The position numbers and the translations under genes are program-made. A DNA stretch of 64,000 nt from Strigamia acuminata (Eukaryota > Arthropoda > Chilopoda > Geophilomorpha > Linotaeniidae): positions 31,398,427 to 31,462,426 of the forward strand of contig OX442315.1 of assembly GCA_949358305.1 (NCBI GenBank), read 5' to 3'. The notes under the pieces are model-generated. The model saw only the letters and a program-made list of their open reading frames with translations, made no database searches and was not told where the DNA came from. Each line of letters starts with the position of its first letter. Position 1 is the first letter of the stretch. Below are positions 47,973 through 64,000 of the stretch, one piece after another.

Positions 47973-50185
47973 CCACGCAGACTGCGCAGGTAAGAATACG
48001 TTGATCGAGTGTCCCAATCTCATGTTTGTAATCAAGTAGTCAAATCTGCAAGTCACGTGCTGCAATGATAATTTACTTGTTTGGACTTTTGTTGATATGG
48101 AAGTATTTAGGGCGCTCTAGTTTGAGGTTTTATGTTTAATTTATTTTGAATTTTAATCTCGAGATTGGTGTTTCTTCGTTCGATTTATAGAGAACTAGAG
48201 AGGATTTTTTAAGGGATTTTATTTCCATTTTATTTTTTTGGATAAATTTCATCCGATTTGGTAAGTTTCAATTGAAATTTGAAGGAAAAAATCAATTATT
48301 ATAATTTTATTATTTTATTTTATGCTCGAACTCCTTTATTATATCCAATTTAGGCGTTTCCTTCGTGGAAATTAAGAATTTCTTAATTTTCCCTGATATA
48401 AAGTGGGAATTTCACGCGTCAGTCGGCGTATAATTGTTGTGAAATTAAATCGCCACTTTGCCCTACTCAGCGCTTCTCAAAGTGGTGGTCCGCGAGCAAG
48501 AGGCTGCTGGCTGGCCCACCACTTTACCGTTGAATGAAACGCAAAGGTTATAAGGGCTTGATAGAGCAATGTTAGGTTACCGGTCCGTAACACATTGGGG
48601 CAAAAAGTACCTGTCCACTAGATTACATATGTTACGAAGTGCTGGGCTCTTTTCCACGCTAGAAAGTTAAGCATCATGCGCGTGTTAGCCGAGCATTTAT
48701 TTTATTGGCCATTGAAGCCAGACAACATTTGTCAAGTCATTAATGTCAACTGGAAACTAGGTTTTCAGGGGTCTGTATTAACCAAAAGATTGAAGGTCCA
48801 CAGGCGCTGCAACTCTTAATACTTAACCATGGTGGTAACTCAGTAAAAATAACGTCTGTTTGCAAAATGGAGAACTGTAGTATGCGAATTACGACCGCAA
48901 TACAGTGTCTCACTGAGAGAGAGAGCGTAGACACTTACAAACGGGCTTTGAAGGTTATTTTCTTCTCCTATGTCCGCGCAAATGTTGGGTGCACGCGCTC
49001 GCAGGTGCCCGACAGCACACGGCATTTTCAAGTCAGGAATGCAGAAATTAACGATCAAATGAGACGTCAAATAATTCGCAAAAATGCCCAGAAATGGAGA
49101 GGAAGTCACTAGTCTTGGCTAAAAATGTCAGCGGATTATGGCCGACTGACAGACTTTTTCTTCAGTACAGTGAAGGCAAAATAGAATGATATGAATAAAG
49201 CACTGGTCATGTAGACAACCATGGGAATTCTGGCTAGAATTATGCCTCGTGCATTGCGATGCACCATGAAAGCGCACTCTCAATTAGACGAGAGCTGTCA
49301 CTAAGTCGAAGACGAAAGTAATTTTGTTTGAATTTAGGAACTTAGAAAATGAGGTAACCTTTGATCACATGTTTCAAGCCAATCTTATTTTTGAGGGAAA
49401 ACCGTCCAAAACAGGTAGTCAAAGTCAGGAGAGTGCGCATAAATTATAAACATAGCCAATTTCTCATGATTATCCCAGGAAATACTTCAAAGCAGGCAAA
49501 AACATAGACAAAATGGAAAGAATAAATAGGGGTAAAATAATTTATAATGAGGCACAAAATTATTTCCAACAAAAATGAGAAAGATAAAAGAAATGGCGCA
49601 AAAATGTGCGCAAAATTTCCAAATATTAAACTGTCGCAAGCCAGGACCGTGACACATTTATTATTTGAATCCAAATCATATTTCTCTTATTTTATTTAAA
49701 ATTAAAATTAGTAATTAGTAAATTTCTTATAAATCACAGTGTTATTTGCAGATGTTTAGTTTTGTTTACATCTAATCTGTCTATCCAACCCAAATTCTTC
49801 TTAACTAGAGTTTAGCTGACTCGAAACATGTTGAAAAGTGACATCGTTAGAGCATTCTCAATTTGGAAGTTGTTGTCAAAAGTACATTTCTTTTCACGCA
49901 TATCTAAATTTGCATTTCCTTTGCCCTTCTTTCCCCACTGCTATGTCCGTGTGGGCCGTGAATCTTGATATGCGTGTGGGTGTCGTCAAGTAAAACGTAA
50001 AACGCCCTTGGTCAGAACGCATATGTTTATACGGTAAAATTAAATTATAAAAACAATTTTTTTTTAAGTATTAAAATTTACATAGCAATAAAAATGATAA
50101 AAAATGAAATTTCTTTGCTTATTTGCAGTTTTTTTTAACTCTAAAGGGAATGTGCGGCAGAGGTCACATTTGAGTCCAACCAGAA
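47973..50185. other. Region between sulfiredoxin and raw-like gene
   Basis: No gene is supported. A hairpin-bearing, transposon-like sequence lies at 48468-48540. Interval 48790-49110 is GC-richer and open on both strands, but neither translation (48867-49112 +, 48840-49109 -) shows a domain. Towards 50128 the tract CTTATTTGCAG could be an acceptor before the start exon of the raw-like gene. Confidence 0.4.
48468..48540. repeat. hAT-end-like sequence with hairpin
   Basis: CAGCGCTTCTCAAAGTGGTG (from 48468) resembles the 5' end of many hAT transposons (CAGNGNTTCTCAAAGTG-like). AAAGTGGTGG (48479-48488) and CCACCACTTT (48516-48525) form a perfect 10-bp stem with a 27-base loop. No matching right end or 8-bp target duplication was found, so it is only suggestive. 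Confidence 0.3.
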
Positions 50186-53100
50186 ATGGCAGGACAGGTG
50201 TTTGGAGAATTAACCAGGTGAGCAGGTGCTGCTTGCATTCTAATTCATTTTTTTCAATTTATTGCTGGGAATGATGGGCATTATTACATAATGTATTCAA
50301 TTTGAAAAAATAAATAAATTCAAAATTGTAATCACCGACTCGAGCGCCGCCGTGCCTGCGAATTGAACTAATCTATAAACACATCTTTATTTTTATTTAT
50401 TAAACTTTAAACTGAATATTCAATTTATTTTGGTGTTTTTTAGAAAATGTTTGAAATGTAATGAAATATTCATAAAATTTATTTATTTTTAAATTAAAGT
50501 TTTGATGCTTTTTATTTTAAATCTTATAAATATTTTAAATTTTTTAAAATTTTTTTTTGTTTTAAATTTTGAGTTTTGTAAGCGATTAAACGTGTGTGGT
50601 AGTACGAAGTGGGTTGTTTGTGCACTTATTTGTGCGTGGGTCGAGCATCAGTTTGGACAGGTGACTGCAATGGCCAGGTGAGGGCAAATAAATGCTAGAC
50701 AAGTGGGTGGAATGGAACGTACGTAGGCGGCGAGTGAGTTGCTCGCGTGGGAGCTGGGAAGATGTGATTTCTCTCTTTCTCTCGGTCGTTTTCTTGTGTT
50801 CCGCTGACTCCTAACTTGTATTAACCGTCTCGATTTAACGCTTTAACAGGGATTTGAATATCTTATGGAATGTCTTCATACATAAAAGCGATTACGTAGA
50901 GGCGGAAATGTTACCTGGCCTTTTTTACAGACTTGGCTTGTTTCCATCGAAATCTCAAAGTAAGTTGAAACTCGAAAATATAGATATCAATTATTTTGTT
51001 TTTTTTTACTTTAGAAAAATCGTTTATTTATTTATTTATTTATTTTTATTTATTTATTTATTTTAGTTCACGAAATGTTACATTGTGCGAGCGATTGCTC
51101 CGATAGATGTCCAGCGAATTGTTTATCGTTTGGAGAATTTTGCGTTTATTCATCCGAATTGAAAAATTGCTACGAAAATCAGTAAATATTTACTTTTATC
51201 TTTTCGTTTTACGTTCTTATATTTATTTTCGGGTATTAAAAATAGCATTTTTTTATTTTTTAAATATAGAACTCCACGACCTACACCTCTATCTAAAATA
51301 AGTGATCAAAATGGCACCAGAGGGAAACTCTCGAGTAGAGAAACAAGTATATACCGTAATTGGAATGTTTTCATTTATTTAAATGGGTTTTTTATAATTA
51401 TTATTATTTTTTTACATAGAATCAAATATGAAATATGAAGTATTTTTAGGAGGGTCATGCAACCCAACAACCTGGAGGCAAAATATAGCTATTCCTCTAC
51501 TTAAAAAATGGAGGATTACATATTACAATCCAGTAAAATAAGTTTATTTCTAACTTGGATAAATAATTCAACATATTCTTTAATTTTTAAAGCAAGTTGG
51601 ACACTGGAAACCAGAGTTAATTGAATTAGAAAATCAAGCTAAAGAAAATGCAGAAGTTTTATTTTTCGTTATTGACAACCAAACAAGATCAGTGGCATCG
51701 GTCATTGAAGCAGCTCACATTGCAGGTATTCGTATTAGTATTTATTAAAACAAAATATAAAGTTTTCTCATCTAAAAATGACATTGTTGTACTGAAAAAG
51801 GCATTTTCTGACGAAGATAGTCCAGTTTTATTTATGCACTGCTTTGTTTACTGCCTACACAATGGGTTTATATCCTTTTAACGCGTACATATTGCATTTT
51901 GAGCCTAAACCTTGCAATTTGAGTCTAAAACTTGCGTTTTGAGCCTAAAACATGAGTTTATGCTCCCGAATTCCACTGTTATTGCTTTATGTGCCATATC
52001 ATAAATAATATTTAAATATACAGTTTATATTTTTTAATTTTAATAGGTTGCCAAAGGAAGCTTATTTTGGTAGTAAAAGAATTCCAGTGTCCAGGCCAGA
52101 TGATTTTAGGAGAACCGTTATCAGAAAAGTGAATATTTAAATATTTACATTTCCTAAAAATAAACAAATTTCAAATAATGTGTACATATATAGGGAATTC
52201 CAGGATTTGTGTCATGGCCAGGCAATACTACAAGACGTGGTTGAAAGGCAGGGCATCCCTGTTTTCGATGATATCCACAAAGCCTTGGAGTGCACTGCAC
52301 GACTTCTACGGGAGGGGCTGTGGCCACAAGACCTTACTTTAAAGGACAACGTGCAACCTGTTTGCAAGGCCCACGTTCAGCTCGGAGACAAACTCATGTA
52401 GATATTATGCGTTTAACCAAATATAGCCCACTTGTCATTTCGAAACAAATAATTTATTTCTACATTTTAGAAAAGTTTACGAAGCTTTTAACGCATTGGA
52501 TACGAGTAATTCCGGATTATTGGGGTTAAATGATGTAAGCTAGTCCGTGATGTGTGTGAAATGAATTTAATTGTTTTGATTATAATTTTTAATTTTAATT
52601 AGGTTAAAATGGCATTCCTTATTTTAACAAATTATGATTTAACTTCGGATGATCTTGAAGCCATAATTCGAACAAAACTAAGCAATTCAAAGGATGATAA
52701 CAATAAAGGAGAGGAGATCACGGTGACGTTCGATCAATTTTGTTGCATCGTGTCCGAGTTTAAAAACAAAGTGAATTTAGTCATTTTAAATTTTAAAAAA
52801 ACAAAAATTTGATTACCAATAATTAATTTTTTTTAAATTTTTATTGAATATAGAGATCAAACGGTCGTTGTATTTTGAAATCTATTATACTTAAAACTGC
52901 CAATGTATTGAATTTTTTGATTTTACCGCTTCTTAAAGTGATAGGTAAGTTAAATTAGATAACATTTGGCAATTGTTTTAATTGATTACATCGTTTTTTT
53001 TTGTAGAATGGATTGTGCCTCGGAGGAGGACACGACTCGCGAGCCATCAACATGACGTCTATCTGGGCGGGAGTTGCGACACTACAAGTTGGAGGGAGGA

Positions 53101-53621
53101 CATAGCGATTCCAATTTTACGAAAAACAGGATTGACATTCTTCAATCCTCAAACAAATTATTCGAGTGGGAATCGACTCACGCCGATCGAAGCAACGGCT
53201 ATTGACAATTGCCGCATTTTGCTGTTCGTTATTACCAATAAGTGCCGTTCTCTCTCCACAATGGCAATTGTAAATATCAATTTACTACCAGTATTTTATT
53301 AATATTTTATTACATATTCTCCTGCATTTTTCTTAGGCTGCTCATTATATCGGCTTAAATTGCAAAGTTGTTCTCTGCATTCAGTATTTACAAGATAACT
53401 GCATCATAAATCCCGACCGGGTACGAAAAACGCATCTTTTATTAATTAAAATCTGAAATTAATTTATTTTTATCCCGCAGTTATCGGTCGGATCGATAAA
53501 GGACTATAACCGAGGCCGTACATATTTGTCAGACTTAGCTAACAGAGATAATATTCCAGTGTTCGATGAAATTGATGAAGCAGTACAATGTGTAGTGGAA
53601 AAATGCAAACTAAACACTTAA
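50186..53621 (+). CDS. Tandem nucleoside deoxyribosyltransferase-like protein with EF-hand-like regions (raw-like)
   Basis: Exons: 50186-50217, 50850-50959, 51067-51181, 51270-51346, 51420-51532, 51593-51725, 52047-52128, 52194-52397, 52471-52534, 52603-52770, 52854-52944, 53007-53269, 53337-53420, 53481-53621. Phases agree, about 558 aa. Order: EF-hand-like helix region (EAEMLPGLFYRLGLFPSKSQ, LSFGEFCVYSSEL); domain 1 (VFLGGSCNPTTWRQNIAIPL, VLFFVIDNQTRSVASVIEAA); EF-hand-like pair (YEAFNALDTSNSGLLGLNDV); domain 2 (VYLGGSCDTTSWREDIAIPI, LLFVITNKCRSLSTMAIAAH). Both domains look like the nucleoside 2-deoxyribosyltransferase-like family found in arthropod proteins annotated as raw (JNK-pathway regulator). 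That link is from memory. Domain 1 keeps acidic residues (D in VIDN, E in VIEAA) that domain 2 lacks (T and I). Enzyme activity is unproven. Confidence 0.78.
50670..50677 (+). other. Alternative first coding exon of the raw-like gene
   Basis: ATGGCCAG followed by the good donor GTGAGGG ends in phase 2, exactly as the upstream start exon (50186-50217, ending ACCAG followed by GTGAGC). Splicing to 50850 would give a protein beginning M-A-R instead of MAGQVFGELTR. The surrounding 50580-50780 is GC/GT-richer than its flanks, like a promoter. Inferred from phase and composition. Confidence 0.35.
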
Positions 53622-53976
53622 TTGTCTATTGAACATGACCCCAAAAAAGGGACCATTTTTGTTTTTGTCTTCCACTTTTCAGCACAAAATCGCAGCATGG
53701 TTTCACGGTTCTAACATATTTTTGCTTACACACTGGTGCAGTTTCCAACACCGATCCTACCTCTGTATAACAAAAATATACAAATATTCAACGACAGAAA
53801 AGCATTTATACATTTTTTTTTGTCGAATATCTATTTAACAACAGATTAAATTGAAATTGTGCTCCAATAAACCACCAAGAGATTAAATAATTTGATACTT
53901 TTAAGAACAAAACTGATTTCATCCAATCACCGTCAATAATGTTTTTATTACAACTGTTACATACGAAAAATCGTCA

Positions 53977-55467
53977 TTATTCAGTTTTACTAGCTTCCGC
54001 AGCCAATTTCTTGAGATACGAAGCTTTCTTAAGATTAATACGATTCTTCCGCTCTGACAGCGACATCTTCGCACGATTCCATCTATAAAAAATCCAAATC
54101 ATTTATTAAAAATCGAAAAAAATAAAAAAAAGAGAAAATTACCTCTTCTTAACCATCTTGCTGCGATCTTTCTTCATGACTGGCTTACGATCCGGTGCAG
54201 CACGAATAGCCTTGTGAGCGTTCTTGTATATATTCTCTATCTGTAATCCCATTCGATTAGCATTGGATCGTGCATCAAACAACAAAATACGTACTTCGTC
54301 GGCTTGAATTCCCACTTTGATGTAACGCGAAAACTGTCTCTTATAAGCGCCATCGTCCTCTTCCATCAAGTGTTTCATGTAATCGGCGACATGCTGCCCG
54401 AATATGTGTTTGCGATGAACATCAGCATGGAAGTCCTTGCTCTCGCTGTTATATCCAGGGAATCTCTTATTGCTGAATTATAGGAGTAAATTTTTTAAAA
54501 TAAATCATGTTTTTTGATATTTTCTAAGAACATAAGATATTACCTGTGTGGTATGTCGATCCCACCATCAACCGCGCCCTTCATGGCACCAAAAACACGA
54601 GCTCCAGTGGTTGTACGAGCGAGACCAACGTCCAAATAGGCGCGGAAAGCACCGGGTTTGCCATCGATATCTTCTACGTTGTATTCTTCACCGGTGGCTT
54701 CCTCGCAACCCACGTAGATTTTGTCAAGTTTCAGCTTCTTTAGTAGCTGTTAAATCAATGATAAATTAGGAACAATTGCGGATTACATCAAAGTGGGTGA
54801 CGTACTCGTCGGGCCAACAGCAAACCAGTGCAATAAGCAGCAGCATAGTTAGTCAAACCAACTTTAACTCCATATCGAGGTAGTTCGTGCGCGTATGCGG
54901 CACAAACGACAACGTCTCCTTCGATTCTAGCGTAAGCAACCTTTCGGAATAAAAATATCGTGATTAAACCGAGAAAATGGTAGAAATTTTTAAAAAAATT
55001 ATTTTTTTTTTACCTGGCAAATAATGTCAGTATTGGTGGTGCGAACGACCATGCGGTACTTCGGAGTGTTATACTTGTTTTTATCCTGAACTACTAAACG
55101 TTTACGCGCAAAATAGTCAGTTTTTCCCTCTGGAATGTGGAATATGGGTTAATTAAGAGGATAAAAATTGCAATCATAACTTAAAACTGACCTCGCCTCC
55201 TCTTGAATTTAACTTGAAATCGTTTAAAGTACGATTTGTTTTTAATAACTTTCACGAATCCCTGTAAAAAAGAAGAAATAAATTAGTAGAAATAAGTTAG
55301 TGTTAACTTTGTGGCCGCCATTGATGCGGCATTCAGTCGTGGCCGAGATCTATCTACTGTAATCTGCACACGATATTCGACATCCGTACCTTTTTAACCT
55401 GTAAAACAATTTATCACATTAGTATTTATTAAAAATATAGTGAAATAGAATTTTAGTGGCCTACCAT
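53977..55467 (-). CDS. RpL5: 60S ribosomal protein L5
   Basis: Large-subunit protein that binds 5S rRNA in the central protuberance. Exons: 55465-55467 (ATG alone), 55192-55261, 55014-55129, 54806-54940, 54544-54746, 54143-54472, 53977-54082, about 320 aa (human 297). Landmarks are [87 protein letters not shown] and [17 protein letters not shown]. The ATG is followed at once by a donor (GTAGGCC). A 9-nt stretch at 55390-55398, bounded by TTTTACAG and GTACGG, could be an in-frame microexon adding V-K-K. The tail is a little longer than in human. Confidence 0.93.
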
Positions 55468-57072
55468 TTTCGATATTTAGGCGAAGACTATAGTCGACCC
55501 TTGGTCCGCAAGTCAACAGGCGAGCAACATGGACGTTCCCGGTAGTACCGGAAGTGTAAATTCTCAAGTACGTCATCGTCAGGGACCGGATATAGTTTCG
55601 TCACATTTTCCGCATTCTCGCAGCAAAATTTTAAGAAAATTCGTATCTGCTCAAAGTTTGTTAAAAATAATTTGATTTTATGATTTGCATTTATAAAATT
55701 CACGTAAGATTTATCAATTGTTTAATTTCGTTCCGGCTTGACAAATTTTATTCGCTATTGTTTTTAAAACGTATCATTTACCAATTGTTTTCGAAAACTA
55801 TCAAGAATATCTAGATAAAAATAAAGTAATTTTCAATATGATGTTTTTTACTTTTCAGGCTAAACTTTAAATTGAAGCGAACTAAGCCGATAAAATTTCA
55901 AAACGGAAATGGATTTCGGGAAATATTCGATGACGTCATGGCTCCTCTCATTTGCATAATAAATTCAAAGGGAAAGCTTCTCGGCTGTTCGCCATTTTGG
56001 ATAAAAATTTTTGGTTCACACCATCGAACCATCCATTAAAATCTGCCGCCATCCGACTTTAAGTTTAAGTCAAAACAAGTCAATTACTTTCTTGTAACAT
56101 CACCCAATCGAACGGACCGAGGTAAGTCGCTATTATTAAAGTAAAAACCTTTAAAAAGACAATAGAAAAAACGGACATCTTCCCAACAGTCAACCTGCCG
56201 TTGCGAATTTGACTTGTTATGAACAAAGCGTCGTTGAAATATTTGAAAAACAACACCATTCAACATACATATTTTTTGGTAAATTTTTAGCTTGCATTAT
56301 CAAAAAAATTAAGCAAAAAAAAAGACATCCTCAAAGCACACGCATCCTTTGCAAAAACAAAAACAAAAAATACAACGGTAAATTTGTTTCGAAAAATTCG
56401 TTTCGTGATCAGGTTCTTTTGTAAGTAAAACTTGGGTTTATTTTAGGCCTTAAAAGTGTAATTTTATATTCCCTTGTGCGGGTTTAACTACTATTTAGCG
56501 GCATTGTTGTGGATTATAGTAAATTACGGCTCGATATTCGTGTTTTTTTTTGTTGCGAATTTGACGTCGGATTTCGCTTGTTCGTCATTTAAAAGTCTTG
56601 CAACGCCATGAGTCGGTTCTGATCGGTTCCAGTAGGGTTAAAAATCAAAATCACTACCTGTAACCTCATTTTTATACCTCGTTCTACCTAAATTACGTTA
56701 CAGTTCGTTCAAATCGAGACAACTAGTAGTTTAAAGCGCTTGAAACAGGTAGAAATCACAGGTTTTCAAATGACTCATTTTAGGGTTAATGGAATGGTAT
56801 TTGTTTTAATCTTCCTCTTTTTGACTTTTAATCTGTTCATGATGAGATCAATGCAGGTCAATAACTCGATATGATTTCTTAAGTTAATATTTAAAAGATT
56901 TTATTTTATTAATTTTTTTATTTAAATTTTTTTGCTAAAATAAAATTATTTGTGCTTTATTTATTTATTTCCTATTGATTTATTTCTCGCTATTTTTTGC
57001 TATTTTTCAGTGAAAACGGGCCGTTCTCTGGGTACTGCGCAGCAAACAACTCAATGACTGCTCCTGGCCAGC
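55468..57072. promoter_or_regulatory. Divergent promoter region RpL5/PRRC2 with PRRC2 leader exon
   Basis: The RpL5 leader lies at about 55468-55600 on the minus strand. On the plus strand, sequence ending AACGGACCGAG followed by GTAAGTCGC (donor at 56121/56122) is a good non-coding first exon for PRRC2 (roughly 55990-56121). It would splice to the acceptor CTATTTTTCAG at 57010. Between them is a roughly 890-bp first intron with no gene. The GC-richer 55920-56121 block is the likely promoter. Confidence 0.5.

Positions 57073-64000
<6,928 letters not shown>

Noticed and set aside
55262..55464. snoRNA in RpL5 first intron
   Set aside because: RpL5 introns host snoRNAs in other animals, but no convincing C/D or H/ACA boxes could be placed here.

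Overview
The window is nuclear DNA from an animal. It is AT-rich, genes are split by many short introns (mostly 50-80 bp, T-rich before AG), and genes are packed on both strands. The gene set points to an arthropod: an Hr39-type nuclear receptor, a raw-like protein and a nocte/PRRC2 protein, together with a cyclooxygenase and a cytosolic phospholipase A2. As far as I recall, Drosophila lacks the last two, while they are reported from some crustaceans and lice. I cannot name the species. A louse/psocid-like insect, springtail or crustacean would all fit. Exon models were built by hand from splice sites, and reading phase was checked across every junction.

Layout. 1-1.95 kb: Hr39 3' flank with a small transposon relic. 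1.95-5.45 kb (-): Hr39, with an intronic minisatellite. 5.5-12.4 kb: AT-rich upstream DNA with GC-richer islands (possible 5' exons) and two orphan coding-like segments. 12.5-13.9 kb (+): DUSP12/YVH1 phosphatase. 14.1-16.1 kb (-): C6orf136-like mitochondrial protein. 16.7-20.8 kb (+): EDEM3 ER mannosidase. 21.8-23.9 kb (-): GTF2H4/p52 of TFIIH. 24.3-27.2 kb (+): CMTR2 cap methyltransferase. 27.3-31.5 kb (-): cPLA2. 34.1-35.0 kb: LRR pseudogene. 35.8-38.2 kb (+): cyclooxygenase. 39.1-45.0 kb (+): FATP/SLC27 fatty-acid transporter/acyl-CoA synthetase. 47.5-48.0 kb (-): sulfiredoxin. 50.2-53.6 kb (+): two-domain nucleoside deoxyribosyltransferase-like, raw-like protein. 54.0-55.5 kb (-): RpL5. 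56-64 kb (+): PRRC2/BAT2 (nocte), cut by the window edge.

Most genes are unrelated housekeeping genes in divergent or convergent pairs. The exception is 27-45 kb. There cPLA2 (releases arachidonate from membranes), COX (turns it into prostaglandin H2) and FATP (takes up and activates fatty acids) lie side by side. cPLA2 and COX are head to head, the same relative orientation as human PLA2G4A-PTGS2. A small inverted-repeat transposon family sits in or beside each of the three genes.

The strongest candidates for further work are this eicosanoid cluster, the raw-like protein whose second enzyme-like domain has lost its acidic residues, the SPxQxRH repeats of Hr39, and two small coding-like islands without a parent gene.
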